NCBI GenBank assembly: GCA_946184195.1
Contig: CAMHEP010000061.1
Location: forward strand, 1-9,064
Length of the DNA stretch: 9,064 bases
Reading direction: 5' to 3'
Source of the DNA: an uncultured Bacteroidales bacterium
Lineage (GTDB): Bacteria > Bacteroidota > Bacteroidia > Bacteroidales > Paludibacteraceae
The notes under the pieces were generated by a model. It had not been told where the DNA came from. It ran no database searches and saw only the letters and a list, made by a program, of their open reading frames with translations. A program made the position numbers and the translations under genes. Position 1 is the stretch's first letter. Each line of letters opens with the position of its first letter. Positions 1-6,258 of the stretch are shown here, piece by piece.

Positions 1-2151
1 ACTCTTCACCCAAGTCTCACTACCATCGAAGGTTATCTTATCAGTGCCATACTCTACCGGAGTTACAGCAACGATATCCAACGGATACTCATCGAAACCT
101 GCATCTGCACCGGTTACTTTCAGTTTGCCCTCATTGACAGCCCATGTAGCGCCTTCACTAACATTGACGCTCTGAACAGAGGGTTCTGCCTCACCATTCA
201 AATAGAATGCATGAAGAGTCTTAGTAGGATCTCCATCGAGAACATAAGCCATATAATTATTGCTCATGATTACCTCGTTTAAGGCACGAGGAGCAGCGGC
301 TTCCTCAACGGTGATACGATATTCTTTCGTAGCAACACCGTCTTCAGCGGTTACGGTGATAACGATGTCATTGCCATCGTACACAGCGTCAGCCACACTG
401 GCAGCATCATAGTTCTTTGTTGCCGATACAAGGCTCAAAGCGGGATTATCGCTACCATAAGCTTTCGAGATGGTATAAGCTGTCGTAGCAGCGTCAAAAA
501 CGGGATCTAAAGTAAAGCCCTCTACAGCGAGTGCACTCAGTGTAGCGTCATCGCTCAGCGAAGCCGAACGGCTGAGAGTCACGGTGTAGGTGTCTTGCGT
601 ACCATCCTCAGCGGTGACGGTGATAGTGCGTGAGTTTGCAGGATCACCGACAGCCGGTACATCCATACTGAAGCCACTGGCAGGACTTGCGCTTGCCAAA
701 GCATGGATGGTAAATGCTATCTGAACGCTTGTCGTAGCATCTCCGGCAGAGAACTCCTTACTGAAAACTTTGCCCTCAGCACTGGCAGCATCACCACCAA
801 TCGTGAGAGACGAGATAGAGCAGTCGCTACTCTCGGTGCAAGAGCGGTCCACTTGAATGTAGTTCACCACAGGATTGCATCCGGAATCCTTGCGATAAAG
901 ATAAATCCACTCGCAAGAAGCCGTCAAAGTCACAACGGCTGTATTGGTTTCAGTAGCAAAAGCAGCACTCCCAATTAAAGTTTCCCCTTTATTAGAATAA
1001 AGAGTTGCCGTATTTCCACCTTGCAATTCACTTGCAACTATTGTCACAACATCTCCTGCTTGGAAATTTCCGGATGCCAACTTAACACCAAAAAAGTGAT
1101 CATTACTTCCAAGTTTACCATTTGCTTGTGTACTCTTGTCAACATTTCCGCCGAGTACACTATTTTCATCTATCGAAGCCGCTGTAGCACCAGTGTGGGT
1201 AGCCTTTATCAACATTCCGCACAACTTGCTTGCAGTGATGCTGTGAGCAGACGAAGAGATGTACGCACCTTCATCATTGTTATCGTTGCGAGCTTTGCAG
1301 ACAATGCTATAGGTCTGGGCAGCAGCAGGAGTGAAGTTGAAAGTGGCAGCAGTAGCACCAGCTTGCTCCACTCCGTCCACAAACCACTTGACGCTATTCG
1401 GGGTCTTGTCGAACGAAGCCGTGAGAGCAACAGGAACACCGATATATCCCTCTGTAGCACCGGCAACACTAACTGAAGAAACTGGGTCAGTTGCAGCTGA
1501 CGGATGAAGCCAAACACGGATACCAAGAATGTTGATAGTTTGTCCTGCGCCAAAATTTGACAGATTTGAACTTTCCCCTATTTCACGGAATTCACGAATC
1601 GAACGGCTTGTATAGACTGTATAAGCCTCAATGCTTGAAAGGTCAATGGTCTCCCAAATAGCATTGTCCCATGATTTAGAAGAGGTGGTTCCTGCTGTTT
1701 CACCGTGTCCCAAAACGTATTGGTTAGGTGTGACACCTTCTCCCCAAGCAACCCAAGCAATACTTGTTTTGTTTGAACCATTCGGGCAGTAGAGAATGGA
1801 GATTGAGTCAATTCTTGTGCTGGAAGAAACGCCAAAGTACTTCCAAGGCGAATCGCTATTCTTTAAGTTTTGGTTGTTGGGCATGTAGTAGTGACCGCTT
1901 ACATTACCGTTGCTACCAAGACCACTTGCGGAAATGGTGATACCATCGTGGTCTCCAATAACAGCTGAAGCTGCACTTTCATCCCAGTCGTAAGACTCGA
2001 AGTCAGGGGTAGCAGCCCACGCTCCAACCGAGAGCAGCATGACAAAGAGCATGATCATAGTTCGCCGCATGTTTTGAAGCGAAGACCATGGCTTTTTAGC
2101 GGGGGGGGTGTTCGCACCACCCGAGCTTGCAAAGAATAAATTCTTTTTCAT
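1..2151 (-). CDS. Large secreted surface protein with Ig-like and cadherin-like domains, 3' end outside window
   Basis: The frame is open without a stop from an ATG at 2151-2149 down to base 1 (717 codons), so the protein is incomplete at its C-terminus. The N-terminus is MKKNLFFASSGGANTPPAKK, then a more usual signal peptide from Met28 (MRRTMIMLFVMLLSVGAWA), with likely cleavage near residue 46. Residues about 47-215 are a beta-rich region rich in Gly, Ser and Trp that I do not recognise. Residues about 221-308 look like an Ig/PKD-type fold (VKWFVDGVEQ, then TYSIVCKARN). Residues about 443-529 and 531-618 resemble the cadherin-like beta-sandwich family: each ends in ITVTAEDG followed by Y-x-(V/I)-T. 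Such proteins are exported to the Bacteroidota cell surface and often end in a type IX secretion sorting domain, which would lie outside the window. Its ligand or substrate is unknown. The start at 2151 is preferred for its A-rich leader and MKKN opening; 2070 (Met28) is the alternative. Confidence 0.85.
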   Translation of the reverse strand, partial: MKKNLFFASSGGANTPPAKKPWSSLQNMRRTMIMLFVMLLSVGAWAATPDFESYDWDESAASAVIGDHDGITISASGLGSNGNVSGHYYMPNNQNLKNSDSPWKYFGVSSSTRIDSISILYCPNGSNKTSIAWVAWGEGVTPNQYVLGHGETAGTTSSKSWDNAIWETIDLSSIEAYTVYTSRSIREFREIGESSNLSNFGAGQTINILGIRVWLHPSAATDPVSSVSVAGATEGYIGVPVALTASFDKTPNSVKWFVDGVEQAGATAATFNFTPAAAQTYSIVCKARNDNNDEGAYISSSAHSITASKLCGMLIKATHTGATAASIDENSVLGGNVDKSTQANGKLGSNDHFFGVKLASGNFQAGDVVTIVASELQGGNTATLYSNKGETLIGSAAFATETNTAVVTLTASCEWIYLYRKDSGCNPVVNYIQVDRSCTESSDCSISSLTIGGDAASAEGKVFSKEFSAGDATTSVQIAFTIHALASASPASGFSMDVPAVGDPANSRTITVTAEDGTQDTYTVTLSRSASLSDDATLSALAVEGFTLDPVFDAATTAYTISKAYGSDNPALSLVSATKNYDAASVADAVYDGNDIVITVTAEDGVATKEYRITVEEAAAPRALNEVIMSNNYMAYVLDGDPTKTLHAFYLNGEAEPSVQSVNVSEGATWAVNEGKLKVTGADAGFDEYPLDIVAVTPVEYGTDKITFDGSETWVKS
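2101..2108. repeat. Homopolymer of eight G (C8 on the coding strand) near the 5' end of the surface gene
   Basis: Eight consecutive G on the plus strand fall in codons 15-17 (Thr-Pro-Pro) of the surface protein, between the two possible starts at 2151 and 2070. Next to it GGTG-TTCG-CACC (2107-2118) can form a short hairpin, extended with one bulge by the flanking G and C runs. A slip of one base would disrupt translation from 2151 but not from 2070. Slipped-strand phase variation is possible, but a single sequence cannot show it. Confidence 0.8.
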
Positions 2152-2270
2152 AATACCGTTTTTTAAGAGTTAATTTGTTTGTTGATAATTAGTTGTTTGT
2201 ATGTCAGTTAAAACATATATTTCGAGAGGTAAAAGCAGCAGGCACAACATATTTGCCCAAATTCACGGCG

Positions 2271-2278
2271 CAAAGATA
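2271..2278 (-). promoter_or_regulatory. Bacteroidota -7 element for the surface protein gene
   Basis: On the minus strand this reads TATCTTTG, an exact match to the TAnnTTTG -7 consensus of the Bacteroidota primary sigma factor. It lies about 120 bases upstream of the ATG at 2151. No clear TTG -33 element is found at the expected distance. A six-base inverted repeat (CACATT 2279-2284, AATGTG 2297-2302) sits just upstream and could be a regulator site. That last point is weak. Confidence 0.5.
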
Positions 2279-2353
2279 CACATTTTATTACGCGCGAATG
2301 TGGAAATTTTGGGGAAAAATGTGTAAAAAGGCGAAAACATGTTGTAAAACATA

Positions 2354-2404
2354 CACTAGTGTCCTATGAAAATTAAAGAAAAAACACTACTGTCCACTAA
2401 AAAA
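2354..2404. repeat. First pair of CACTACTGTCC-type short repeats
   Basis: A degenerate copy starts at 2354 (CACTAGTGTCCTATGAAAA) and a full copy at 2385 (CACTACTGTCCACTAAAAAA), 31 bases apart. The degenerate copy overlaps a perfect 10-bp palindrome, ACACTAGTGT, at 2353-2362. A second pair with nearly the same spacing lies at 2539-2589. The words could be ends of a lost insertion element or protein-binding sites; the sequence alone does not decide. Confidence 0.75.
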
Positions 2405-2459
2405 ATTATTTAGTCGTATTGATGTATAATTATTAAAAAATTCTACTATGACGTAAAAT

Positions 2460-2489
2460 ATGCACCGTTAATGCACCGTTAATGCACCA
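2460..2489. repeat. 11-bp tandem repeat, about 2.7 copies
   Basis: The unit ATGCACCGTTA starts at 2460 and 2471 and is followed by a partial third copy (ATGCACCA) from 2482. The two full units are identical, so array length may vary between strains. It lies between the two pairs of CACTACTGTCC words, far from either gene start. No function is evident. Confidence 0.85.
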
Positions 2490-2538
2490 TGTATCTTCGT
2501 AGTACTAATCCTTATAAGCCCATGAGGCAACGCGATAT

Positions 2539-2589
2539 CACTACTATCCACTAAAAAAGAACAAAGACCACTACTGTCCACTAAAAAAA
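2539..2589. repeat. Second pair of CACTACTGTCC-type short repeats
   Basis: Copies start at 2539 (CACTACTATCCACTAAAAAA, one base changed) and 2569 (CACTACTGTCCACTAAAAAA), 30 bases apart and both on the plus strand. The second runs directly into the palindrome cluster that begins at 2596. The pairing and spacing match those at 2354 and 2385, which suggests a duplicated unit rather than chance. Confidence 0.8.
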
Positions 2590-2595
2590 GAATGT

Positions 2596-2641
2596 GTATC
2601 TTCGGACGCCGCCTTGACTTTGTCAATTCCCCCGAAGATAC
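2596..2641. repeat. Nested palindrome 1 upstream of mfd
   Basis: The outer arms GTATCTTCGG (2596-2605) and CCGAAGATAC (2632-2641) are perfectly complementary over 10 bp. Inside the 26-base spacer, TTGAC (2614-2618) and GTCAA (2622-2626) pair around a three-base loop. The result is a stem, an internal loop and a second stem. On the minus strand a run of seven T follows within a few bases, so it could end transcription leftward, but no gene feeds it from that side. Confidence 0.85.
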
Positions 2642-2662
2642 GTTCGCACTATCCTGCGAACG
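2641..2662. repeat. Palindrome 2 upstream of mfd
   Basis: CGTTCGCA (2641-2648) and TGCGAACG (2655-2662) are perfect 8-bp inverted arms around the loop CTATCC. It abuts palindrome 1, sharing base 2641. A T8 run (2679-2686) follows only 17 bases later, which is too far for a classic intrinsic terminator in the plus direction. Confidence 0.85.
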
Positions 2663-2668
2663 ACAATG

Positions 2669-2723
2669 ATTGAGTAGATTTTTTTTCTGAAAACAAGCTT
2701 CCCGACTAAAAAATCTACTCAAT
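2669..2723. repeat. Palindrome 3, 16-bp inverted repeat just upstream of the mfd promoter
   Basis: ATTGAGTAGATTTTTT (2669-2684) and AAAAAATCTACTCAAT (2708-2723) are perfect 16-bp inverted arms around a 23-base spacer that contains AAGCTT. The right arm ends three bases before the mfd -33 element. The structure could act on mfd transcription, for instance as an operator or as the end of a small mobile element. Inverted arms of 16 bp are very unlikely by chance in this length. Confidence 0.9.
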
Positions 2724-2725
2724 CC

Positions 2726-2756
2726 TTGTACATTCGGATTTTTTGTTGTATCTTTG
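2726..2756 (+). promoter_or_regulatory. Bacteroidota-type promoter for mfd and the downstream genes
   Basis: A TTG at 2726-2728 (-33) and TATCTTTG at 2749-2756 (-7, exact TAnnTTTG) are separated by 20 bases, as in Bacteroidota primary promoters. Transcription would begin a few bases after 2756, leaving a leader of roughly 25 bases before the GTG at 2789. No other match to the -7 consensus was seen in the short gaps before kdsB, deoD or yidC. Confidence 0.75.
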
Positions 2757-2788
2757 CACTCTAATTTGGAATAATCTATTAGATATAC

Positions 2789-5700
2789 GTGACAATAGAG
2801 GAACTAAGAGATAGAATCGGGAAGCATAACGAAGTGGATGCCATCGCCAAACTGCTCAACACGCAGCGAGGCGAACAACATATATTACTGAGCGGACTGC
2901 ACGCCTCGGCAGTGGCAGTAGTACTTAATGAAATCGCGGTCACCGGGGATGAGGGGAGAATGCACTCCGACAGGAGCCCCGCAGGGATGACGATACTCGC
3001 TGTGATGAGCGACCAAGAGACCGCACAATATCTGTACGCCGACCTGAGGACACTCGGAGCCAATGCCCTCTATTTCCCGTCCTCCAGACGACGGAGCCGA
3101 CGCGCACAGACAGCCGACGAAGCGATGGTGATACAACGAACGGGGGTACTAAGCGCAATCGCCGACAGGGACACCGATAAGACGGCGGAGGCGGTAATCA
3201 TAGTGACGTACCCCGAGGCTTTGATGGAACCCGTTCCCATGAAGCAACAGCTGCAAGCACAGACCATCACGATAAGACGAGGCGAGACCATACAAGTGAC
3301 AGCACTCGCCGAAAAACTCACCGAGATGGGATTCCTGCGTGTAGACTTTGTCTACGAGCCCGGTCAGTTCGCCATCAGAGGCGGAATAGTCGATATATAC
3401 AGCTATAGCAACGACGACCCGTACCGACTGGATTTCTTCGGCGATGAGGTGGACAGCATACGTACCTTCGACATAGAGGACCAACTGAGCAAGGAACGCG
3501 TAGACGAAGCCGACGTCGTGTTCGCAGGGCAAGACGTCGTGTTCGCAGGGCAAGACGAAAAGGCTCATCACGATGAGCAGTTGTCAGGAGCTACCCTACT
3601 CGACTACCTGCCGGAGGATACCATCAGGCTGAGCAACGACTTCGCCGTGGTGAACTATAAGCTTGCGTCCGCCGACATCACGTGCAATGGCGGCACAACC
3701 CTCGAGATAGCGGAGAAGAGCTACTTCCCCACACATAGCAAAGTGGTCTTTGACACTATGGCACAGCCGGTGTTCAACAAACAGTTCGACATGCTCAGCG
3801 ATGACCTCGCTGCACGCATAACACACGGCTACACCATCTATATCCTTGCTGACCAAAAGAAACAGACAGACAGGCTCGCGGCTATATTCGAGTCCATCGT
3901 GTTTGCAGGGCAGGACGAGATGGCTGACCTCAACGGGATCCCCAAGAATCCTATGACGTTTATCGCGGTGGACAAGACTCTCCACGCCGGATGGATAGAC
4001 CACGAGAAGAAGATGGTCTGCTACACCGACCATCAGATATTCGAGCGCTACCACCGTGTGAGTCTGCGCAGCGAGAACGCACAACGCGGCAAAGCCGTTG
4101 TCACCCTGCGCGAAATCAACCAACTGCAAGTGGGCGACTATGTCGTCCATAGCGACCATGGCGTCGGGCAGTTCGGCGGACTGGTGACCACCAACGTCAA
4201 CGGCAAACCGCAGGAGATGGTCAAAATCACCTATCGCGACGGCGACACCATCTTCGTGAGCATACACAACCTCCATCGTATCAGTAAATACAAAGGACGC
4301 GAAGGCAGTGCTCCCACTATCAGCAAACTCGGTTCCGGTGCATGGGAACGACTCAAGGAACGCACCAAGGACAAGGTGAAGGACATCGCCCGCGACCTCA
4401 TCCGGCTATATGCCACCCGCAAGGGACAGAAAGGCTTTGCCTACCTGCCCGACGGATATATGCAGCACGAACTGGAAGCGTCGTTCCTCTATGAGGACAC
4501 GCCCGATCAGGCTAAAGCGACAGCAGATGTCAAGCGCGATATGGAGAGCCCCATGCCGATGGACCGACTCATATGCGGAGACGTAGGTTTCGGTAAGACC
4601 GAGATAGCCATGCGTGCCGCCTTCAAAGCCGCCACCGACGGCAAACAGGTAGCCGTACTCGTACCGACCACTGTACTCGCACTGCAGCACTACAACACCT
4701 TCCGCGAACGATTCAAGGACTTCCCCGTCACGGTGGAATATCTCAGCCGGAGCAAGTCCGCCAAGGAGGTGAAAGAGATACTGGACCGACTCAAGAACGG
4801 CAAGATAGACATACTGGTCGGTACCCACAAGCTCGTGGGCAAGAATGTCGTATGGAAAGACCTCGGACTACTCATCATTGACGAGGAACAGAAATTCGGC
4901 GTGACGGTCAAGGAGAAACTCAAGACACTGCGTACCAACATCGATGTGCTGACCCTCACGGCAACGCCCATCCCCCGAACGCTGCAGTTCTCCATGCTCG
5001 GCGCCCGTGACCTGAGCGTCATGACCACTCCCCCGCCCAACCGCTATCCCGTACAGACCGAACTACTCACCAACGACGACGAGGATATCATCAAGGAGGC
5101 TATCGACCTCGAGTTGGAACGCAACGGGCAAGTGTTCGTCGTATGCAACCGCATCGAGATGCTGGAACGACTGGCGGGACGACTCCACCGGCTATGTCCC
5201 GATGCACGTATCATCACGGCACACGGACAGATGCAACCCGGTGAGATGGAAGAACGACTGGAAGCATTCATCAACTACGATTACGACATACTCATATCCA
5301 CCACCATCATCGAATCAGGCGTGGATATACCCAATGTCAACACGATGATTATATACTCGGCACAACAATACGGACTCGCCGACCTCCATCAGCTGCGTGG
5401 TCGCGTAGGACGCTCCAACCGCAAAGCCTACTGCTACCTCGTGGCACCCGAGCGTGAACTGCTCACCGCCGACGCCCGCCGACGACTGGACGCGCTGAGC
5501 ACCTTCAGCGAACTGGGCAGCGGATTCAACCTCGCCATGCAGGACCTCGACATACGAGGTGCCGGCAACCTCCTCGGTGCCGAACAAAGCGGTTTCATAG
5601 CCGACCTCGGATATGACACCTACCAGAAGGTGCTCAACGAGGCTGTGGCAGAACTCAAAGAGGAGATGCACGTGTTCGCAGGACAAGAAGAGAAGGGGGC

Positions 5701-6253
5701 CCCCGATGAGCAGTCGTCAGCCGGATCCACCCTCCACGCCGGAGGGACGGGTTACTCGCTACCTGCCACACCGTGGGCAGCAGATTGTCAGCTGGAGAGC
5801 GACCTCAGACTGTGTTTCCCGTCCGAATACGTGGAGAACGTGAGCGAACGTATCACACTCTATCAGGAACTGGACGGACTTCGGTCCGAGGACGAACTCA
5901 CGGACTTCAAGAAACGCATGATAGACCGTTTCGGTCCTATGCCCGAAGAAGCCGAGGAACTGATGGACGTAGTACGACTTAGATGGCTGTGCTGCCGATT
6001 GGGAATAGAGAAGATTTTCCTCAAGAGCGAACATATCACCCTCTATTTCATCACCCACAACGAACGCTACTGGCAGTCCGAAGCGTTCGGTAAGATACTC
6101 TCCTACGCCGGCACACGCTACGACCGATGCCGACTGCAGGAAGAGAAAGACCGCAAGACCGGTAAACCCACCGGACGACGCTATATGACCATCGCACAGG
6201 TCAAGACCATTGCCGGTGCGCTGAACCTACTGAGCAAAATAGAACAAGGATAA
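2789..6253 (+). CDS. mfd: Transcription-repair coupling factor Mfd (1154 aa)
   Basis: Mfd is a cytoplasmic ATP-driven translocase that removes RNA polymerase stalled at DNA lesions and recruits UvrA for nucleotide excision repair. The order is: UvrB-like N-terminal module (about 1-340), CarD-like RNA-polymerase-interaction domain (about 442-540, GDYVVHSDHGVGQFGG), RecG-like helicase (about 545-930) and C-terminal TRCF domain (about 997-1100). Walker A is GDVGFGKT (597-604), Walker B is DEEQ (698-701), motif III is TLTATPIPRT (722-731), and QLRGRVGRS (868-876) is the motif VI region. All catalytic motifs are intact. The start is GTG: an in-frame TAG at 2780-2782 lies just upstream, so no earlier start is possible. 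The protein seems slightly longer than usual because of extra segments at about 242-266, 371-377 and 962-986 that share VFAGQ(D/E). An unusual segment also lies near residues 52-67. kdsB follows after 5 bases. Confidence 0.96.
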   Translation: MTIEELRDRIGKHNEVDAIAKLLNTQRGEQHILLSGLHASAVAVVLNEIAVTGDEGRMHSDRSPAGMTILAVMSDQETAQYLYADLRTLGANALYFPSSRRRSRRAQTADEAMVIQRTGVLSAIADRDTDKTAEAVIIVTYPEALMEPVPMKQQLQAQTITIRRGETIQVTALAEKLTEMGFLRVDFVYEPGQFAIRGGIVDIYSYSNDDPYRLDFFGDEVDSIRTFDIEDQLSKERVDEADVVFAGQDVVFAGQDEKAHHDEQLSGATLLDYLPEDTIRLSNDFAVVNYKLASADITCNGGTTLEIAEKSYFPTHSKVVFDTMAQPVFNKQFDMLSDDLAARITHGYTIYILADQKKQTDRLAAIFESIVFAGQDEMADLNGIPKNPMTFIAVDKTLHAGWIDHEKKMVCYTDHQIFERYHRVSLRSENAQRGKAVVTLREINQLQVGDYVVHSDHGVGQFGGLVTTNVNGKPQEMVKITYRDGDTIFVSIHNLHRISKYKGREGSAPTISKLGSGAWERLKERTKDKVKDIARDLIRLYATRKGQKGFAYLPDGYMQHELEASFLYEDTPDQAKATADVKRDMESPMPMDRLICGDVGFGKTEIAMRAAFKAATDGKQVAVLVPTTVLALQHYNTFRERFKDFPVTVEYLSRSKSAKEVKEILDRLKNGKIDILVGTHKLVGKNVVWKDLGLLIIDEEQKFGVTVKEKLKTLRTNIDVLTLTATPIPRTLQFSMLGARDLSVMTTPPPNRYPVQTELLTNDDEDIIKEAIDLELERNGQVFVVCNRIEMLERLAGRLHRLCPDARIITAHGQMQPGEMEERLEAFINYDYDILISTTIIESGVDIPNVNTMIIYSAQQYGLADLHQLRGRVGRSNRKAYCYLVAPERELLTADARRRLDALSTFSELGSGFNLAMQDLDIRGAGNLLGAEQSGFIADLGYDTYQKVLNEAVAELKEEMHVFAGQEEKGAPDEQSSAGSTLHAGGTGYSLPATPWAADCQLESDLRLCFPSEYVENVSERITLYQELDGLRSEDELTDFKKRMIDRFGPMPEEAEELMDVVRLRWLCCRLGIEKIFLKSEHITLYFITHNERYWQSEAFGKILSYAGTRYDRCRLQEEKDRKTGKPTGRRYMTIAQVKTIAGALNLLSKIEQG
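3512..3590 (+). repeat. In-frame VFAGQD repeat element in mfd, copy 1, with duplicated 21-bp core
   Basis: A 21-base unit encoding DVVFAGQ (residues 242-248) is repeated exactly (3512-3532 and 3533-3553). The sequence continues to about 3590, encoding DEKAHHDEQLSG. Within it GCTCATC (3563-3569) and GATGAGC (3572-3578) form a perfect hairpin with a two-base loop. It lies after RTFDIEDQLSKER in the UvrB-like module, where I expect shorter linkers in relatives. The downstream part matches the copy at 5672 closely at DNA level, including CGATGAGCAG followed by T(T/C)GTCAG-type sequence. Confidence 0.8.
3899..3919 (+). repeat. In-frame VFAGQD repeat element in mfd, copy 2 (short)
   Basis: GTGTTTGCAGGGCAGGACGA encodes VFAGQD plus part of the next codon (residues 371-377, VFAGQDE). 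It differs from the first copy at two of the 18 bases that encode VFAGQD. The following bases no longer align clearly with the other copies, so only the left end is recognisable. It falls in the linker before the TLHAGWIDHE segment and ahead of the RNA-polymerase-interaction domain. Confidence 0.65.
5672..5746 (+). repeat. In-frame VFAGQE repeat element in mfd, copy 3
   Basis: GTGTTCGCAGGACAAGAAGA starts the element, encoding VFAGQEE (962-968). It continues through KGAPDEQSSAGSTLHAGG, matching the layout of copy 1. Where copy 1 has its GCTCATC/GATGAGC hairpin, this copy has a perfect 10-bp palindrome GGGGGCCCCC (5695-5704) followed by CGATGAGCAG. A further hairpin CCCTCC (5730-5735) / GGAGGG (5741-5746) lies at the right. 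The element sits between the helicase core and the C-terminal TRCF domain. Its right boundary is uncertain. Confidence 0.75.
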
Positions 6254-6258
6254 CAACA

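Larger units (their letters stand above)
2152..2788. other. Divergent, repeat-rich intergenic region without a convincing gene
   Basis: These 637 bases separate the minus-strand surface gene from mfd. The part nearest the surface gene (2152-2400) is AT-rich, with its leader and promoter. The rest contains the paired CACTACTGTCC-type words, an 11-bp tandem repeat, three adjacent palindromes and the mfd promoter, each listed separately. The only open frame of note (minus, 2722-2468) is made of the palindromes and repeats and is not credible as a protein. I see no tRNA and no transposase remnant. Confidence 0.75.

Noticed and set aside
703..1476. Plus-strand open frames opposite the surface protein gene
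   Set aside because: They oppose the continuous 717-codon secreted protein frame and lack any recognisable motif or leader.
2354..2589. CRISPR array
   Set aside because: There are only four imperfect copies, the spacing between the two pairs is about 150 bases, and no cas gene is present.
2641..2690. Intrinsic terminator in the plus direction
   Set aside because: The T8 run is 17 bases from the hairpin and forms part of palindrome 3; no plus-strand gene precedes it.
2468..2722. 84-codon open frame on the minus strand over the palindrome cluster
   Set aside because: It consists wholly of palindromes and direct repeats, has no family resemblance, and starts inside palindrome 3.
3596..4276. 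226-codon open frame on the minus strand inside mfd
   Set aside because: It is antisense to well-conserved Mfd codons including the RNA-polymerase-interaction domain; long antisense frames are expected in a gene of this composition.
3985..5745. Shared TLHAG peptide (CTCCACGCCGGA) as the right end of the mfd repeat element
   Set aside because: The first occurrence (TLHAGWIDHE) corresponds to the native Mfd motif TLHxG, so the match at 5731-5742 may be coincidental or a local duplication.
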